A DNA stretch of 64,000 nucleotides from Sphingomonas sp. GC_Shp_5. GTDB taxonomy: Bacteria > Pseudomonadota > Alphaproteobacteria > Sphingomonadales > Sphingomonadaceae. Both the position numbers and the translations under genes were made by a program. Each line of letters begins with the position of its first letter. Positions within the stretch are counted from its first letter, which is position 1. Positions 28,001-37,100 of this stretch are shown piece by piece. The notes beneath the pieces are model-generated. The model did no database searches and was not told the DNA's origin. It was given only the letters and a program-made list of their open reading frames with translations. The DNA lies in the NCBI RefSeq assembly GCF_026540855.1, contig NZ_JALNUP010000003.1:147909-211908 (forward strand), written 5' to 3'.

Positions 28001-28137
28001 TCAACGTGATGAACGATCGCAATTACGTGGATTTCAACACCGATGCGTCGAGCGTCAACTTCGGGCGGCGCTCCAGCGACAGCATCGGCGGCAATCCGCC
28101 GCGTACGGTGAAGCTCTCGGCCGGCTTTTCGTTCTGA
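25060..28137 (+). CDS. TonB-dependent receptor with carboxypeptidase-regulatory-like N-domain
   Basis: A 1025-residue Oar-like outer-membrane receptor. After the signal peptide (cleavage near AVAQV) comes a carboxypeptidase-regulatory-like beta-sandwich (about 35-110, with SYNFASLRAGTYRLEV), a Pro/Thr linker, the TonB-box-like DIIVTGNRIRS, a plug domain and a long barrel ending VKLSAGFSF. It presumably imports the oligosaccharide processed by the GH3 and GH144-type enzymes. The ATG forms an ATGA overlap with the regulator's stop, with GGGGA before it. A very long antisense frame over the whole gene is a codon-bias artefact. Confidence 0.9.
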   Translation: MTKTMLRAALVTMTALSGGTMLLPAPAVAQVGQASLRGTITAPADNPVVEVVAVEVATGIRRSVAAGADGSYNFASLRAGTYRLEVRQRSGTRNSDTFTLRVGQNAGLDLDLSTAPAQPAPTEQPATGEATGAEPTGTPSTGTESAATSGDIIVTGNRIRSLDGGQVGINITSRLIEQLPQNNRNFLAFADLAPGVRFIENADGSSRIQGGAQDSRTVNVFIDGVSQKDYVLKNGITGQDTSAGNPFPQLAIGEYQVLSSNYKAEFDQVSSVAITAITKSGTNEFHGEGFFDYTNEKLRDRRPSEIFPVTIPKVTTTNKQFGGALGGPIIKDKAHFFASYEGKRISSPYDVRPDNGFPAASLPSDLQPYFGTFSQQFNEDLYFGKIDVEPTDKDLIELSGKYRRESGVQIATGPNASSTATLNKVTDKRGLLRWQHSEDKWINDARVSYENAQWSPTPQTGGNSTQLQRILDNGTDRFNLLRYGAGTNQQNKGQKGWTVQDDFTWTGFDGHTIKVGAKAKWVKLRSLEQNNINPVYSYDVNGIPGVAFNDATPYQLQFGAATGTGDPDVTSNNFQFGIYAQDDWDVTSHLTLNLGLRWDYERTPAYLGYVTSQENITAVTAPNYPNLAGADYDINDYISTGNNRKAFKGAWQPRIGFTYRIDDAGRFALFGGLGRSYDRNQFDFLQQEVSQGAFPTRTFNFANATTLRPCNQATNPTTCLTWNPIYLTEAGRQQLVAGATGGGREFRFLNNDLKVPYSDQASLGIRGRFNLLNLEVGYSHIESKNGFVFLLGNRRPDGSFFLNDPADPNDTPQSPFNFAPPGYGSIILGTNGLKTSADSAYLKLTKTYSAASPWSIDATYSYTQAEENRQFGETYSLDYAQISDYPTLRSSGVPRHRFVIAGSVDTPIGVTLSTKFQIESPLTVKGFVNTADPFQRELIARVNDSLGDQWGKRQLDFAFTKYVPIGFITDQARVRLRVDIINVMNDRNYVDFNTDASSVNFGRRSSDSIGGNPPRTVKLSAGFSF

Positions 28138-28153
28138 TCCTGGCGGTGGGCGA

Positions 28154-28175
28154 GCGCGACATCGGACGGTCGCGC
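28154..28175 (+). promoter_or_regulatory. Intercistronic hairpin between receptor and GH144-type gene
   Basis: GCGCGAC (28154-28160) and GTCGCGC (28169-28175) form a 7-bp GC stem 17 bases after the receptor stop. It sits inside the 79-base gap before the next gene and could stabilise the receptor message or reduce read-through. Confidence 0.3.
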
Positions 28176-28216
28176 CTTGTCCGACAGCATCGCCCCCGTC
28201 CGGTGTTGAGAGTAGC

Positions 28217-29665
28217 ATGATTGATCGCAGGCAGATGCTCGGCCATGGCTCGCTGGCGCTGGCCGGGCTCGCCGCGGGCTGCGCCCGCCCGCTGGCGCTG
28301 ATCGGCCCTGGCAACGCTCCACCAATCGGTGCCGAGAGCATCGCGCGCGCCGACAATGCGCTGATCAGCACCCTGCAGCAGCGCACCTTCCGCTTCTTCT
28401 GGGATACCACCGATCCCGCCACCGGCTTGACCCCGGATCGCTGGCCGACCCCCTCCTTCGCCTCGATCGCCGCGGTCGGTTTCGCGCTCACCGCCTATCC
28501 GATTGGCGTCGCCAACGGCTGGATCAGCCGCGATCAGGCGCGCGCCCGGACGCTGGCGACGCTCGCATTCTTCGCCGCGGCGCCTCAAGGCCCCGCCGCC
28601 GGCAACGACACCAGCGGCTACAAGGGCTTTTTCTACCACTTCCTCGGTACCACCAAGGGGCATCGCTTCGCGCGCTGCGAGCTGTCGACGGTCGATACCG
28701 CGCTGCTGATCGCGGGCGTGCTGTTCGCGCAGAGCTGGTTCGACACCGACCACCCGGACGAGGTCCGCATCCGCACCCTCGCCGACCAGCTCTATGCCGC
28801 GATCGACTGGACCTGGATCACCCCGCGCGCGCCGTTCGTGGCGATGGGCTGGCATCCCGAGAGCGGCTTCATCCCGCACGATTGGGAGATCTACAACGAG
28901 GCGATGCTGCTCTACGTGCTCGCGCTGGGCTCGCCGACCCACCCGCTGCCGCCGGAGACCTGGCCCGCCTGGACGGCGCGGTTCGACGCGCAATGGACCG
29001 ACCGCTGGGGCGAACCCTATATTCACTACGCACCGCTGTTTGTGCACCAGTACAGCCATTGCTGGATGGATTTCCGCGGTATCCGCGACTCCTACATCGC
29101 CACCAAGGGCATCGATTACTTCGAGAACAGCCGCCGCGCAGTGCGCGCGCAGCGCGCCTATGCGATCGCCAACCCCGGCGGCTGGGCCGGCTATGGCGCC
29201 GATGTCTGGGGGCTCACCGCCAGCGACGGCCCCGGCGATTTCACCGTGACGGTGGACGGCCGCGCACGTGAGTTCTTCAGCTATTCGGCGCGCGGCCCCG
29301 GCGACCGCGACGACGGCACCATCGCGCCCACCGCCGCCGCCGCCTCGATCGCCTTCGAGCCCGAGCTCGCCACCCGCGCCATCGAGACGATGTACGCCCG
29401 CTACGGTCGTGCCATTCACGGCCGCTACGGCTTCAGCGACGCCTTCAATCCGACGCTGACGCTAGCCACCGCACCGCTACGGCATGGCGAAATCCACGCC
29501 GGCACCGGCTGGCTCGACCGCGATTACCTCGGTATCGACCAAGGCCCGATCGTGACGATGATCGAGAACCATCGCACCGGGATGGTATGGGAGACGATGC
29601 GCCGCAACCCGCACATCCGCCGCGGGCTGGAGCGGGCAGGTTTCACCGGCGGCTGGCTGGCGTGA
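28217..29665 (+). CDS. GH144-type glucoamylase-family protein (putative endo-beta-1,2-glucanase)
   Basis: A 482-residue exported protein of the glucoamylase-like family (PF10091 type) that includes GH144 endo-beta-1,2-glucanases. Family-typical blocks are RTFRFFWDTTDPATGL, GYKGFFYHFL, ELSTVDTALLIAG, QYSHCWMDFRGI and DYLGIDQGPI, ending RRGLERAGFTGGWLA. The N-terminus has a twin arginine (R4-R5), a hydrophobic run and C22 in a lipobox-like LAAGC, suggesting a Tat-exported lipoprotein. With the GH3 enzyme it suggests breakdown of (cyclic) beta-1,2-glucan to glucose. The substrate is inferred from family membership. Confidence 0.8.
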   Translation: MIDRRQMLGHGSLALAGLAAGCARPLALIGPGNAPPIGAESIARADNALISTLQQRTFRFFWDTTDPATGLTPDRWPTPSFASIAAVGFALTAYPIGVANGWISRDQARARTLATLAFFAAAPQGPAAGNDTSGYKGFFYHFLGTTKGHRFARCELSTVDTALLIAGVLFAQSWFDTDHPDEVRIRTLADQLYAAIDWTWITPRAPFVAMGWHPESGFIPHDWEIYNEAMLLYVLALGSPTHPLPPETWPAWTARFDAQWTDRWGEPYIHYAPLFVHQYSHCWMDFRGIRDSYIATKGIDYFENSRRAVRAQRAYAIANPGGWAGYGADVWGLTASDGPGDFTVTVDGRAREFFSYSARGPGDRDDGTIAPTAAAASIAFEPELATRAIETMYARYGRAIHGRYGFSDAFNPTLTLATAPLRHGEIHAGTGWLDRDYLGIDQGPIVTMIENHRTGMVWETMRRNPHIRRGLERAGFTGGWLA

Positions 29666-29806
29666 TCGTCAGCGGCCGCCCTTGCGGCGGCAGCACGCTC
29701 CCCTCCAGCCGCCGCCGATCGCCTCGCCCCATCTCATTTATCGACAAAGCGAGCGGACCGCGCCGCTGCTCAAGGCAGCTCGCAAACAGCCGATCGATTC
29801 CCGCAG

Positions 29807-31087
29807 TCAGACCGCCCTTGCCGCCATCCGCGCGGCGAGCTTCTCTTCCTCGGTCCAGACCTTCTTGACGCGCTCCTTTGGCGGCTTGACCTGCTTGACC
29901 GGCCCGCCGCCCAGCACCGGCGCGCGCTTGGTCGAGTGGCGCGCCACCTCGCAATGCCATTGGTGGTCGTCCTGCACCGTCAAGGCGCGGCCGATCTCCC
30001 GCTCCACGTCATGCAGCCAGGCGCGCTGCTCGGCGTCGCACAATGTGATCGCATGGCCGCTGCGCCCTGCCCGGCCGGTGCGGCCAATCCGGTGGACATA
30101 GCTTTCCGGCAGGCTCGGCAGATCGTGGTTGAAGACGTGGGTGACGGTGTCGACGTCGATGCCGCGGGCGGCGATATCCGTCGCCACCAGCACCTGAACC
30201 TCGCCGGCGCGGAACGCATCCAGCGCCCGCTCGCGCTGCCCTTGCGACTTGTTGCCGTGCAGCGCCTCGGCGGTGATCCCCTCCTCGCTGATGAACGCGC
30301 AGACCTCATTGGCGATGTTCTTCTGGAGCGTGAAAACGACCGCCTGGCCCATCTCCGGCGTCCGCAACAGCGCCAGCAGCGCCGCCTTCTTGTCGGCCGC
30401 GTCGAGGAACATCACCGATTGCTCGATGCGATCGACCGTTGTCGACGGCGGTGCGATCTCGACATGCGCCGGATCGGTCAGCAGGCTGGCGGCGAGCGCG
30501 GCGATTGAGGCCGGCATGGTGGCCGAGAACAACACGGTGTGCCGGTCCTTTGGCAGCGTCGCGACCAGGCGCTCGATCGGCTTGGCGAAGCCCATGTCGA
30601 GCATCTGATCGGCCTCGTCGAGCACCAGCGCCTCGAGCGCGGACAGGTCGCAGACGCCCTGATCGACCAAATCGAGCAGCCGCCCTGGCGTCGCGACGAT
30701 GATGTCGACGCCCCCTTCGAGCGCCTTGACCTGGTGGAACTGGCTGACTCCGCCGAAGATCGTGGTGACGCTGAGCGACAGATGACGGCCGAAGCTTTCG
30801 AAGCCGGCGGTGATCTGCGACGCCAGTTCGCGCGTGGGGGCGAGCACCAAGACGCGGGCGCCGCCCTTCGGCGCCGGGCGGGGATCTGCGGCCAGCCGGT
30901 GCAGCAGCGGCAGCGCGAAGGCGGCGGTTTTGCCGGTGCCGGTCTGCGCCATACCGAGCATGTCACGGCCCTGCAGCAGCATCGGGATCGATCGGGCCTG
31001 GATCGGCGTCGGGCTGACATAGCCCGCCTCGGCGAGCGCCTGCAGCAGGGGCGGCGCCAAAGCGAGATCGGCAAAGGTCATGGTCAT
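29807..31087 (-). CDS. DEAD-box RNA helicase (RhlE-like)
   Basis: An ATP-dependent RNA helicase of 426 residues. All main motifs are visible: the Q-motif PTPIQARSIP, motif I AQTGTGKT, PTRELA, TPGRLLD, motif II DEAD, motif III SAT, ATDIAARGIDV and motif VI HRIGRTGRAG, with a short basic tail (PPKERVKKVW) as in RhlE-type helicases. It likely acts in ribosome assembly or RNA turnover. The ATG at 31087 is preferred because a GGAGG lies upstream of it; an ATG at 31111 lies before that site. It stands alone, convergent with the GH144-type gene. Confidence 0.92.
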   Translation of the reverse strand: MTMTFADLALAPPLLQALAEAGYVSPTPIQARSIPMLLQGRDMLGMAQTGTGKTAAFALPLLHRLAADPRPAPKGGARVLVLAPTRELASQITAGFESFGRHLSLSVTTIFGGVSQFHQVKALEGGVDIIVATPGRLLDLVDQGVCDLSALEALVLDEADQMLDMGFAKPIERLVATLPKDRHTVLFSATMPASIAALAASLLTDPAHVEIAPPSTTVDRIEQSVMFLDAADKKAALLALLRTPEMGQAVVFTLQKNIANEVCAFISEEGITAEALHGNKSQGQRERALDAFRAGEVQVLVATDIAARGIDVDTVTHVFNHDLPSLPESYVHRIGRTGRAGRSGHAITLCDAEQRAWLHDVEREIGRALTVQDDHQWHCEVARHSTKRAPVLGGGPVKQVKPPKERVKKVWTEEEKLAARMAARAV

Positions 31088-31227
31088 CGTCACGAGGCGC
31101 CTCCAGCGCATGCAAGGCTGCGCCGGTGGGCTTAGCTCTATCGAGAGCGCGGGCTGTTAGGTGCGATGCTGCACTGCGTCAATTCCGAAAGACCGCGGCC
31201 AGGCGATCCTTGGGCCGCTTCCGCCGT

Positions 31228-31440
31228 TCAGGCCGGAAGCGTCGCGCCAGCGCGCCGACGGTGGAGAATGATCACGACGGGCAGGATCAGCACCGGGAGC
31301 AGCGGCAAAGCCTTGGCGACGTGTGGATGCGCAGCTACCCACTGCATCAGCAGCATGGCTAAGTTCATGCCGCCCCACGTCACCGCAGCGGCGGCGGCCA
31401 CGCTGGCGATCACAATGCCAAACCGTAGGCTCCCACTCAT
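31228..31440 (-). CDS. Small hypothetical membrane protein
   Basis: A 70-residue protein with two hydrophobic helices, around residues 5-32 and 43-62, and a short basic tail HRRRAG. The ATG at 31440 follows GGAGG at good spacing; a longer frame from 31467 reads through that site and is less likely. I do not recognise a family. It lies between the helicase and the AbrB-type gene, all on the minus strand. Confidence 0.55.
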   Translation of the reverse strand: MSGSLRFGIVIASVAAAAAVTWGGMNLAMLLMQWVAAHPHVAKALPLLPVLILPVVIILHRRRAGATLPA

Positions 31441-31539
31441 CAGCTGCCCCTCCAAAGCACCGGACACCTGTACACTTGCTGCGCCCTTAGTGAAAGGGCG
31501 CGGCTTGGCCAGAAAATTGCGGATCGCTGCAACAGAGCC

Positions 31540-32604
31540 TCACCCCAGAGGCTCGACCTTCTGCTCCGGCTCGAGTGACGCCGCGATCCGTCGCGCGAGC
31601 CAGGGACCGATCAGCAGCACCGCGACGAAGCGAGCCACCTGCATCGACATCACGAACGGCACGTCGACATGAGTTGAACTGGCGATGATCGCTACCGAAT
31701 CAGCGCCCCCCGGGCTCATCGCCAGATAGGCCGTCATCAGATCCTTGCCCGACACGCGTGCCAGGATCAGGCTGCAGCCGGCGCAAAACAGGATGAGCGC
31801 GCCCGTCGCGAGCAGCAGGCGCGAGGCCGCACGGCGGGCGGTCGCGACGATCTCGGGCGTAAAGCCAAGGCCGATTCGCCAGCCGACCAGCAGGTAGGAG
31901 GGGGCGAGCAGCCAACCCGGCAGCTGCGGGTGCACCACCCCGAGGCTTTCCAGCGCCGCGCCCAGCACCATTGGCCCGAGCAACGCCGCCGCCGGCATGC
32001 CGAGCCGCTTGGCACCCCACACCCCTGCCGCGCCGATCGCCACCGTTTCGGCGAGCCCAAGGGCATCGAACGCGGGGAACCAGGCACCGCCCGGCGCATG
32101 GCCGCCGCCCTGACCGGCAACCAGCGCAGCGAGAATCGACGCCAATGCCGCCACCAGGATGACGCGCAGATAGCTCATGACCGCGACCAGCTGCCAGTCG
32201 GCGCCTTCGTCGCGCGCGATCAGCACCATCGCGGTAGCCGCGCCGGGCATCGATCCCCACACCGCGACCGACCCCGGCAGCACCCGCCAGCGGGCGAGGA
32301 TCCAGCCGATCAGCACCCCTGCCGCCAGCGTCGCCAGCACCCCGCCGACGAACAGCCACGGGTCCTGCGCGGCATCGGCTAGTACCGATGGATTGAGCGA
32401 CGGTGCGATCAGCAGGCCGATCGCCGCCTGCGCGGCCATCGACAGCACCGGCGGCAACGCCAGCGTCGCACCCCGGGCCGCGAACACCACCGCAGCGATC
32501 ATCGGCCCGAGCAGCAGCCCGGCCGGCAGCCCGATCCCCTCGAGCGCCGCGGCGGAGGCAACCGACCCCAGCAATAACAGGCCGACCTGCCCGGTGCGGT
32601 TCAC
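31540..32604 (-). CDS. AbrB-family integral membrane protein (PF05145 type)
   Basis: A 354-residue inner-membrane protein with about ten helices in two similar halves, each with the block seen as VWGSMPGAATAMVLIARDEGADWQLVAV and MSPGGADSVAIIASSTHVDVPFVMSM. This duplication and the PGG/PGA motifs are typical of the AbrB-like membrane family, sometimes mislabelled ammonia monooxygenase. The transported substrate is unknown. Its start overlaps the stop of the upstream hydrolase gene by 4 bases (ATGA), so the two are probably coexpressed. Confidence 0.82.
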   Translation of the reverse strand: MNRTGQVGLLLLGSVASAAALEGIGLPAGLLLGPMIAAVVFAARGATLALPPVLSMAAQAAIGLLIAPSLNPSVLADAAQDPWLFVGGVLATLAAGVLIGWILARWRVLPGSVAVWGSMPGAATAMVLIARDEGADWQLVAVMSYLRVILVAALASILAALVAGQGGGHAPGGAWFPAFDALGLAETVAIGAAGVWGAKRLGMPAAALLGPMVLGAALESLGVVHPQLPGWLLAPSYLLVGWRIGLGFTPEIVATARRAASRLLLATGALILFCAGCSLILARVSGKDLMTAYLAMSPGGADSVAIIASSTHVDVPFVMSMQVARFVAVLLIGPWLARRIAASLEPEQKVEPLG

Positions 32605-33167
32605 CGGGTGGCGCCGAACTCGATATCGGTGGACTGCACGACTCGCGACAGTTGCGGCAGGATGTTGGTCACTGAAAAGCTGTGCATCTCGTCCGAGATC
32701 GAGGCCGTCGCATCCTCGGCGATCACCACGTCATATGACAATTCCCAGGCCGACCGCGCGGTCGATTCGACCCCCATGTTGGTCGCGATGCCGGCGATCA
32801 CCACGGTGTTGCAGCCGCGCCGCCGGAGCTGCAGATCGAGATCGGTGCCGATGAAGGCACCCCAATGATGCTTGAGGACGACGAGATCCCCGGCTTCCGG
32901 CAACCCAGGGACGAATTCGCTGAACTCGGGCGGCGTACCTTCCGGCGGCAGACCGGGCTTGTCCACCTTCTGGCTCGGCAGCGCGCCGGCAGTGAAGCCG
33001 ACATGGACCAGCACCACCGGCGCCCCCGCTTCACGAAAGCGAATCGCCAGCGCCTTGGCTGCGGTGACGACCTCGTCACCGGAACGCGGTGCCTTGGCAC
33101 GCGGCACGATGCCGTGCTGAAGATCGATGAGGACGAGGGCGGTGGACTGGGGATCGAGCATCGGCAT
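32601..33167 (-). CDS. Isochorismatase-fold hydrolase lacking the catalytic cysteine
   Basis: A 188-residue isochorismatase-superfamily protein. The conserved Asp is D15 (VLIDLQHGI) and the Lys is K99 (VVLKHHWGAF). At the nucleophile position the motif reads GIATNMGVESTAR, with G132 where cysteine hydrolases have Cys. This resembles true isochorismatases (EntB-like), which also lack the cysteine and hydrolyse vinyl ethers rather than amides. The substrate is unknown. It precedes and overlaps the AbrB-type gene. Confidence 0.82.
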   Translation of the reverse strand: MPMLDPQSTALVLIDLQHGIVPRAKAPRSGDEVVTAAKALAIRFREAGAPVVLVHVGFTAGALPSQKVDKPGLPPEGTPPEFSEFVPGLPEAGDLVVLKHHWGAFIGTDLDLQLRRRGCNTVVIAGIATNMGVESTARSAWELSYDVVIAEDATASISDEMHSFSVTNILPQLSRVVQSTDIEFGATR

Positions 33168-33362
33168 GCCGGCTCAACCCCCGTCGTGGACGATGCGTTC
33201 CGCCGTGGCGGGCAGGCTGCCAATGCCCTTGCAATTGGCCGATCGCTTCGGTTTTGCATGAAACGGCAAACCAGCGTATTGACACAAAAGCTTGGCACAT
33301 CGCCGCCACGGCCATAAGGCGCGTGACCATCGACCCGCCTCGACACCTGAAAGCCTACCATT

Positions 33363-33563
33363 ATGCAGATTACCGTTCGTGACAACAATGTCGACCAGGC
33401 CCTCCGCGCGCTCAAGAAGAAGCTGCAGCGCGAAGGCGTGTATCGCGAGATGAAGCTCCGTCGCCACTACGAGAAGCCCTCGGAAAAGCGCGCCCGCGAG
33501 CATGCGGCGGCCGTGAGCCGTGCGCGCAAGGCGGATCGCAAGCGCGCCGAGCGGGACAAGTAA
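33363..33563 (+). CDS. rpsU: 30S ribosomal protein S21
   Basis: A 66-residue, strongly basic protein matching bacterial S21: [20 protein letters not shown], then [19 protein letters not shown]21 sits on the small ribosomal subunit near the anti-Shine-Dalgarno region and helps start translation. The promoter probably lies in the 195-base gap upstream, where TTGACA occurs at 33279-33284. The next gene follows 18 bases later. Confidence 0.95.
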   Translation: MQITVRDNNVDQALRALKKKLQREGVYREMKLRRHYEKPSEKRAREHAAAVSRARKADRKRAERDK

Positions 33564-33581
33564 GAAGCGAGGAACGACGGC

Positions 33582-33785
33582 GTGACGACGGTCGGCATGC
33601 GTGTCGATGAGCTCGGCACGCTGATTCGCGACGGCGGCGCCTTTTATCTGCGCCGCGACCTTGGCGGACGTTATCAGCTGCAGCTTCACCGCACGCCGGT
33701 GGATCTGGTGGAGAAACGCGTCCGGCTGATCGGCACGCTGGTAGGCGAGGAGCTGGTCAGCGCCGATGGCGTCGGACCTGCCTGA
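33582..33785 (+). CDS. DUF5818 domain protein
   Basis: A 67-residue protein with the DUF5818 pattern: ELGTLIRDGGAFYLRRDLGGRYQLQL, then HRTPVDLVEKRVRLIGTLV. The family is small, of unknown function and frequent in sphingomonads. The GTG at 33582 is chosen because GAGGA precedes it at good spacing; an ATG lies five codons on. It is probably cotranscribed with rpsU. Confidence 0.75.
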   Translation: MTTVGMRVDELGTLIRDGGAFYLRRDLGGRYQLQLHRTPVDLVEKRVRLIGTLVGEELVSADGVGPA

Positions 33786-33800
33786 GCGGCCGCGGGTGAT

Positions 33801-33823
33801 GGTCGGGATCCGCGTTCCCGACC
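33801..33823 (+). terminator. Hairpin after the rpsU-DUF5818 pair
   Basis: GGTCGGGA (33801-33808), a 7-base loop and TCCCGACC (33816-33823) form a perfect 8-bp stem, 15 bases after the DUF5818 stop. No T-run follows, so termination strength is uncertain. Confidence 0.45.
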
Positions 33824-33998
33824 GCGCTGAACGCATGCGCTCGCCACGGCGGCGAGCTTGCGGGCGAGCCACGCCTATCGTGCGCCGCATATTGCACAGG
33901 GTCGCGGCGATGGCGCCGGACCACGGCCGCCGCCGCGATGGCGGACCGACGCGATCGCTTGCCCGCTGCGGACGCTTATTCCTGATCGACGTCACCTA

Positions 33999-34028
33999 CT
34001 AACCCACGATCGGCTAACCCACGATCGG
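33999..34028. repeat. Tandem 15-bp direct repeat in a gene-free stretch
   Basis: CTAACCCACGATCGG occurs twice head to tail (33999-34013 and 34014-34028) within the 367-base gap (33786-34152) before the autotransporter gene. Apart from this repeat and the hairpin at 33801 I see no gene in the gap; it should hold the autotransporter promoter. Confidence 0.6.
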
Positions 34029-34152
34029 CAATGTTCGGCACCAACGGGCCGGCCGCCGCTGCCCGAAACGCGCCTACCGGGCCGCCGCCACCAAGGGATC
34101 CGATCCTCGACTCCGTCTGGACCGTCAACGACGTCCAAAGGGGATCGACCAC

Positions 34153-37100
34153 GTGTATCGCTTGCTTCTGACTTCCACTGCTACCTTGGCCATGGTGGCG
34201 GCATCGTCCGCCTCGGCTCAGACCGTGATCGACACCAAGCGTACCACCGCCGTGCGCACCTCCACCATCAAGAACGGTGCTGCCGACGCAATCAACATCA
34301 CCGCCGCGGGCAGCGTGGTGCCGACCAACGGCACCGCGGTCACGATCGACAGCAACAACAACCTGGCCAACGCCGGCACCATCCAGGTCAGCGACGCCAA
34401 TGGCGCAACGGGCATCCTCGCCCAGGCCAACGTTCGCGGCGACATCACCAACAGCGGCAAGATCATCGTCGACGAGGGCTATACGCCGACCGACACCGAC
34501 AAGGACGGTGATCTCGATGGCGCCTTCGCGCAAGGCGCCGGCCGCACCGGCATCCGCACCGCGGGCCTGTTCACCGGCACGATCACCAACAGCGGCGAGA
34601 TCACGGTGGAGGGCAACGACTCCGCCGGCATCTATCTGGGCGGCGCGCTCACCGGCGCGTTCGTCCACAGCGGCAAGACCAGCGTCATCGGCGATCGCGC
34701 CGTCGGCGTGCGCACCGGCGCGGTGAGCGGCAACGTCTCGCTCGGCGGCTCGATCACCGCGGTCGGCCGCGATGCCGTCGCCGCCCGGATCGACGGCAAC
34801 GTGGGAGGCGCGTTGCTGGTCGAGGGGCTGATCGGCGCCTCGGGCTACCGCTACAGCACGCCGCCTGCCGATGTGTCGAAGCTCGACGCGGACGATCTGC
34901 TCCAGGGCGGATCGGCCTTGATCGTCGCGGGCGACGTCGCCGGCGGCATCACCCTGTCGGGCGCCACCGGCAAGAGCGCCGATGTCATCGCCTATGGTGC
35001 CGCACCCGCGTTCCAGATCGGCGCGGCGGACCGCTCGGTCGCGATCGGCGCCGTCGCCGGCAAGACCCCTGCCGTCGGGCTGGCGATCGATGGCAAGGTC
35101 ACCGGCAGTGGCGTATACAGCGGCATCGCCGCCACCGGCCTCGCGATCGGCGGCCTCGGCGGCGCGGTGACGATCGCCGGCGGCGTTTCTGTCGGCGGCA
35201 CGGTCCAGGCGACCGCCAATGGCGCGTCCGCGACCGCGATCCGCTTCGGCGCCGGCGCCTCGACGCCCGAACTGCGCGTCACCGGCACGGTGTCCGCGAC
35301 CGGCGGCGGCACCGCCGCGATGCAGACCACTGCGGTGCTGATCGACACCGGCGCCGCTGTCGCCACCATCCGCAACGCCGGATCGATCACGGCGACCGCG
35401 TCGGGCGGCGCGGCGATCGCCATCCTCGACCGCACCGGCGGGGTGACGCTGGTGGAGAACAGCGGCGCGATCAGCGCCAAGGGCGGCGACACCACCCGCG
35501 CCGCCGCGATCGACCTCTCCGCCAACACGTCGGGCGCCACCGTCCGCCAGACGGCTGCCACCGGCGGCACGGCACCCGCAATCACCGGCGCGATCCGCTT
35601 CGGCGCGGGCAGCGATCGGCTGGATCTGCAGGCGGGCGCGGTGAGCGGCGACGTCGTGTTCGGCGCGGGGAACAACCGGATGGACATGAGCGGCGCCAGC
35701 ACCTTCGCCGGCACCACGACCTTCGGCAGCGGCGCCGACACAATAGCGATCGGCGGCACCGCGGTGTTCGGCGGCACCGCCGATTTCGCCGGCGGCGGCG
35801 CAGACCTGCTGGCGATCAGCGGCAAGGGCGTGTTCGCGGGCAAGCTCGCCAACACCGGCAATCTGGCCGTCACGGTAGCGGCCGGCGGCGGCACCTTCGC
35901 CGCCAGCGGTGGCACGGCGATCGGCTCGCTGACGCTCGGCGACGGCTCGATCCTCTCCGTCGCGCTCGACAAGGCCAATCCCACCGCCAATCTGATCCAG
36001 GTCGGCGGCGCCACCACGATCGGGGCGAACAGCCAGCTCGCGCTGCGTGTCGCCGGTGGCGCCGATGTCGCCGGGCGCTATGTGGTGCTGCAGTCGGGCA
36101 CGCTCAGCGGTGCGCAGAACCTGACGCTGTCCACCACCGCCGTGCCGTTCCTCTACAAAGGAACCCTGGTCGCCGGCGCTGCCAATGCGATCACCGTCGA
36201 CGTGGTCCGCAAGGCGCGCGCCGAACTCGGCCTCAACCGCGCCGCGACCAGCGCCTTTGACGCCGTCGACACCGCGATCGGCAGCGATGCCAAGCTCGCC
36301 GCCGCGATCCGCGGCATCTATGACGGCGCCGATTTCCGCGCGGCGATCAACCAGATGCTGCCCAACTATTCGGGCGGTCTGTTCGAGAGCGTCACGCTCG
36401 CCTCGCGCACCGCTGCGTCGCCGCTGCGCGAGCCCGCCGGCGAGTTCACCGAAGAGGGCAATTGGGGCTTCTGGCTGACCCCGGTCGGCTGGGACGCGTC
36501 CAAGGCCGATCGCAGCACCACGAGCTACGACGTCCACGGCTGGGGCATCAGCAGCGGCCTCGAGCGCAAGACGACCGCCGGCAACATCGGCGTCTCCTTT
36601 GCCTATCTCAGCGGCCGCGACAGCGAGGGCTTGGCGGTCAACCGGGTCAAGCACAGCCAGTATGAGCTTGCCGGCTTCTGGCGTGGCCATTGGGGCGGCT
36701 TTGCCGCCCAGGCGCGCGGGTCGGCCGCCTTCGTCTCGTTCGACAGCACCCGCCAGTTCGATGGCGTGCTCGGCACGGAGACGGTGCAGCGCCGCGCCGC
36801 CGCCGATTGGAACGGCATGCTCTACTCGGGCTCGGGATCGGTGTCCTACGAGCAGGCGGTCGGCCAGTTCAGCCTCAGGCCGGTGATCGCGATCGACTAT
36901 TACAAGCTCAACGAGGACGCCTATCGCGAACAGGGTGGCGGCACCGGCTATGATCTTACCGTCCGCAAGCGCAGCAGCGACGAGCTGGCGGTGACCGCCA
37001 GCCTCGCCGCGGGCATCAACTTCGGCGGCGGCGATCGCTATGCCCAGTGGAGCCGGATCGAACTCGAGGGCGGCCGGCGCGAACATGTCGCCGGCGCGCT

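Noticed and set aside
25009..28491. 1160-codon open frame opposite the second TonB receptor
   Set aside because: Antisense to a receptor with complete family features; the long frame reflects codon bias in GC-rich DNA.
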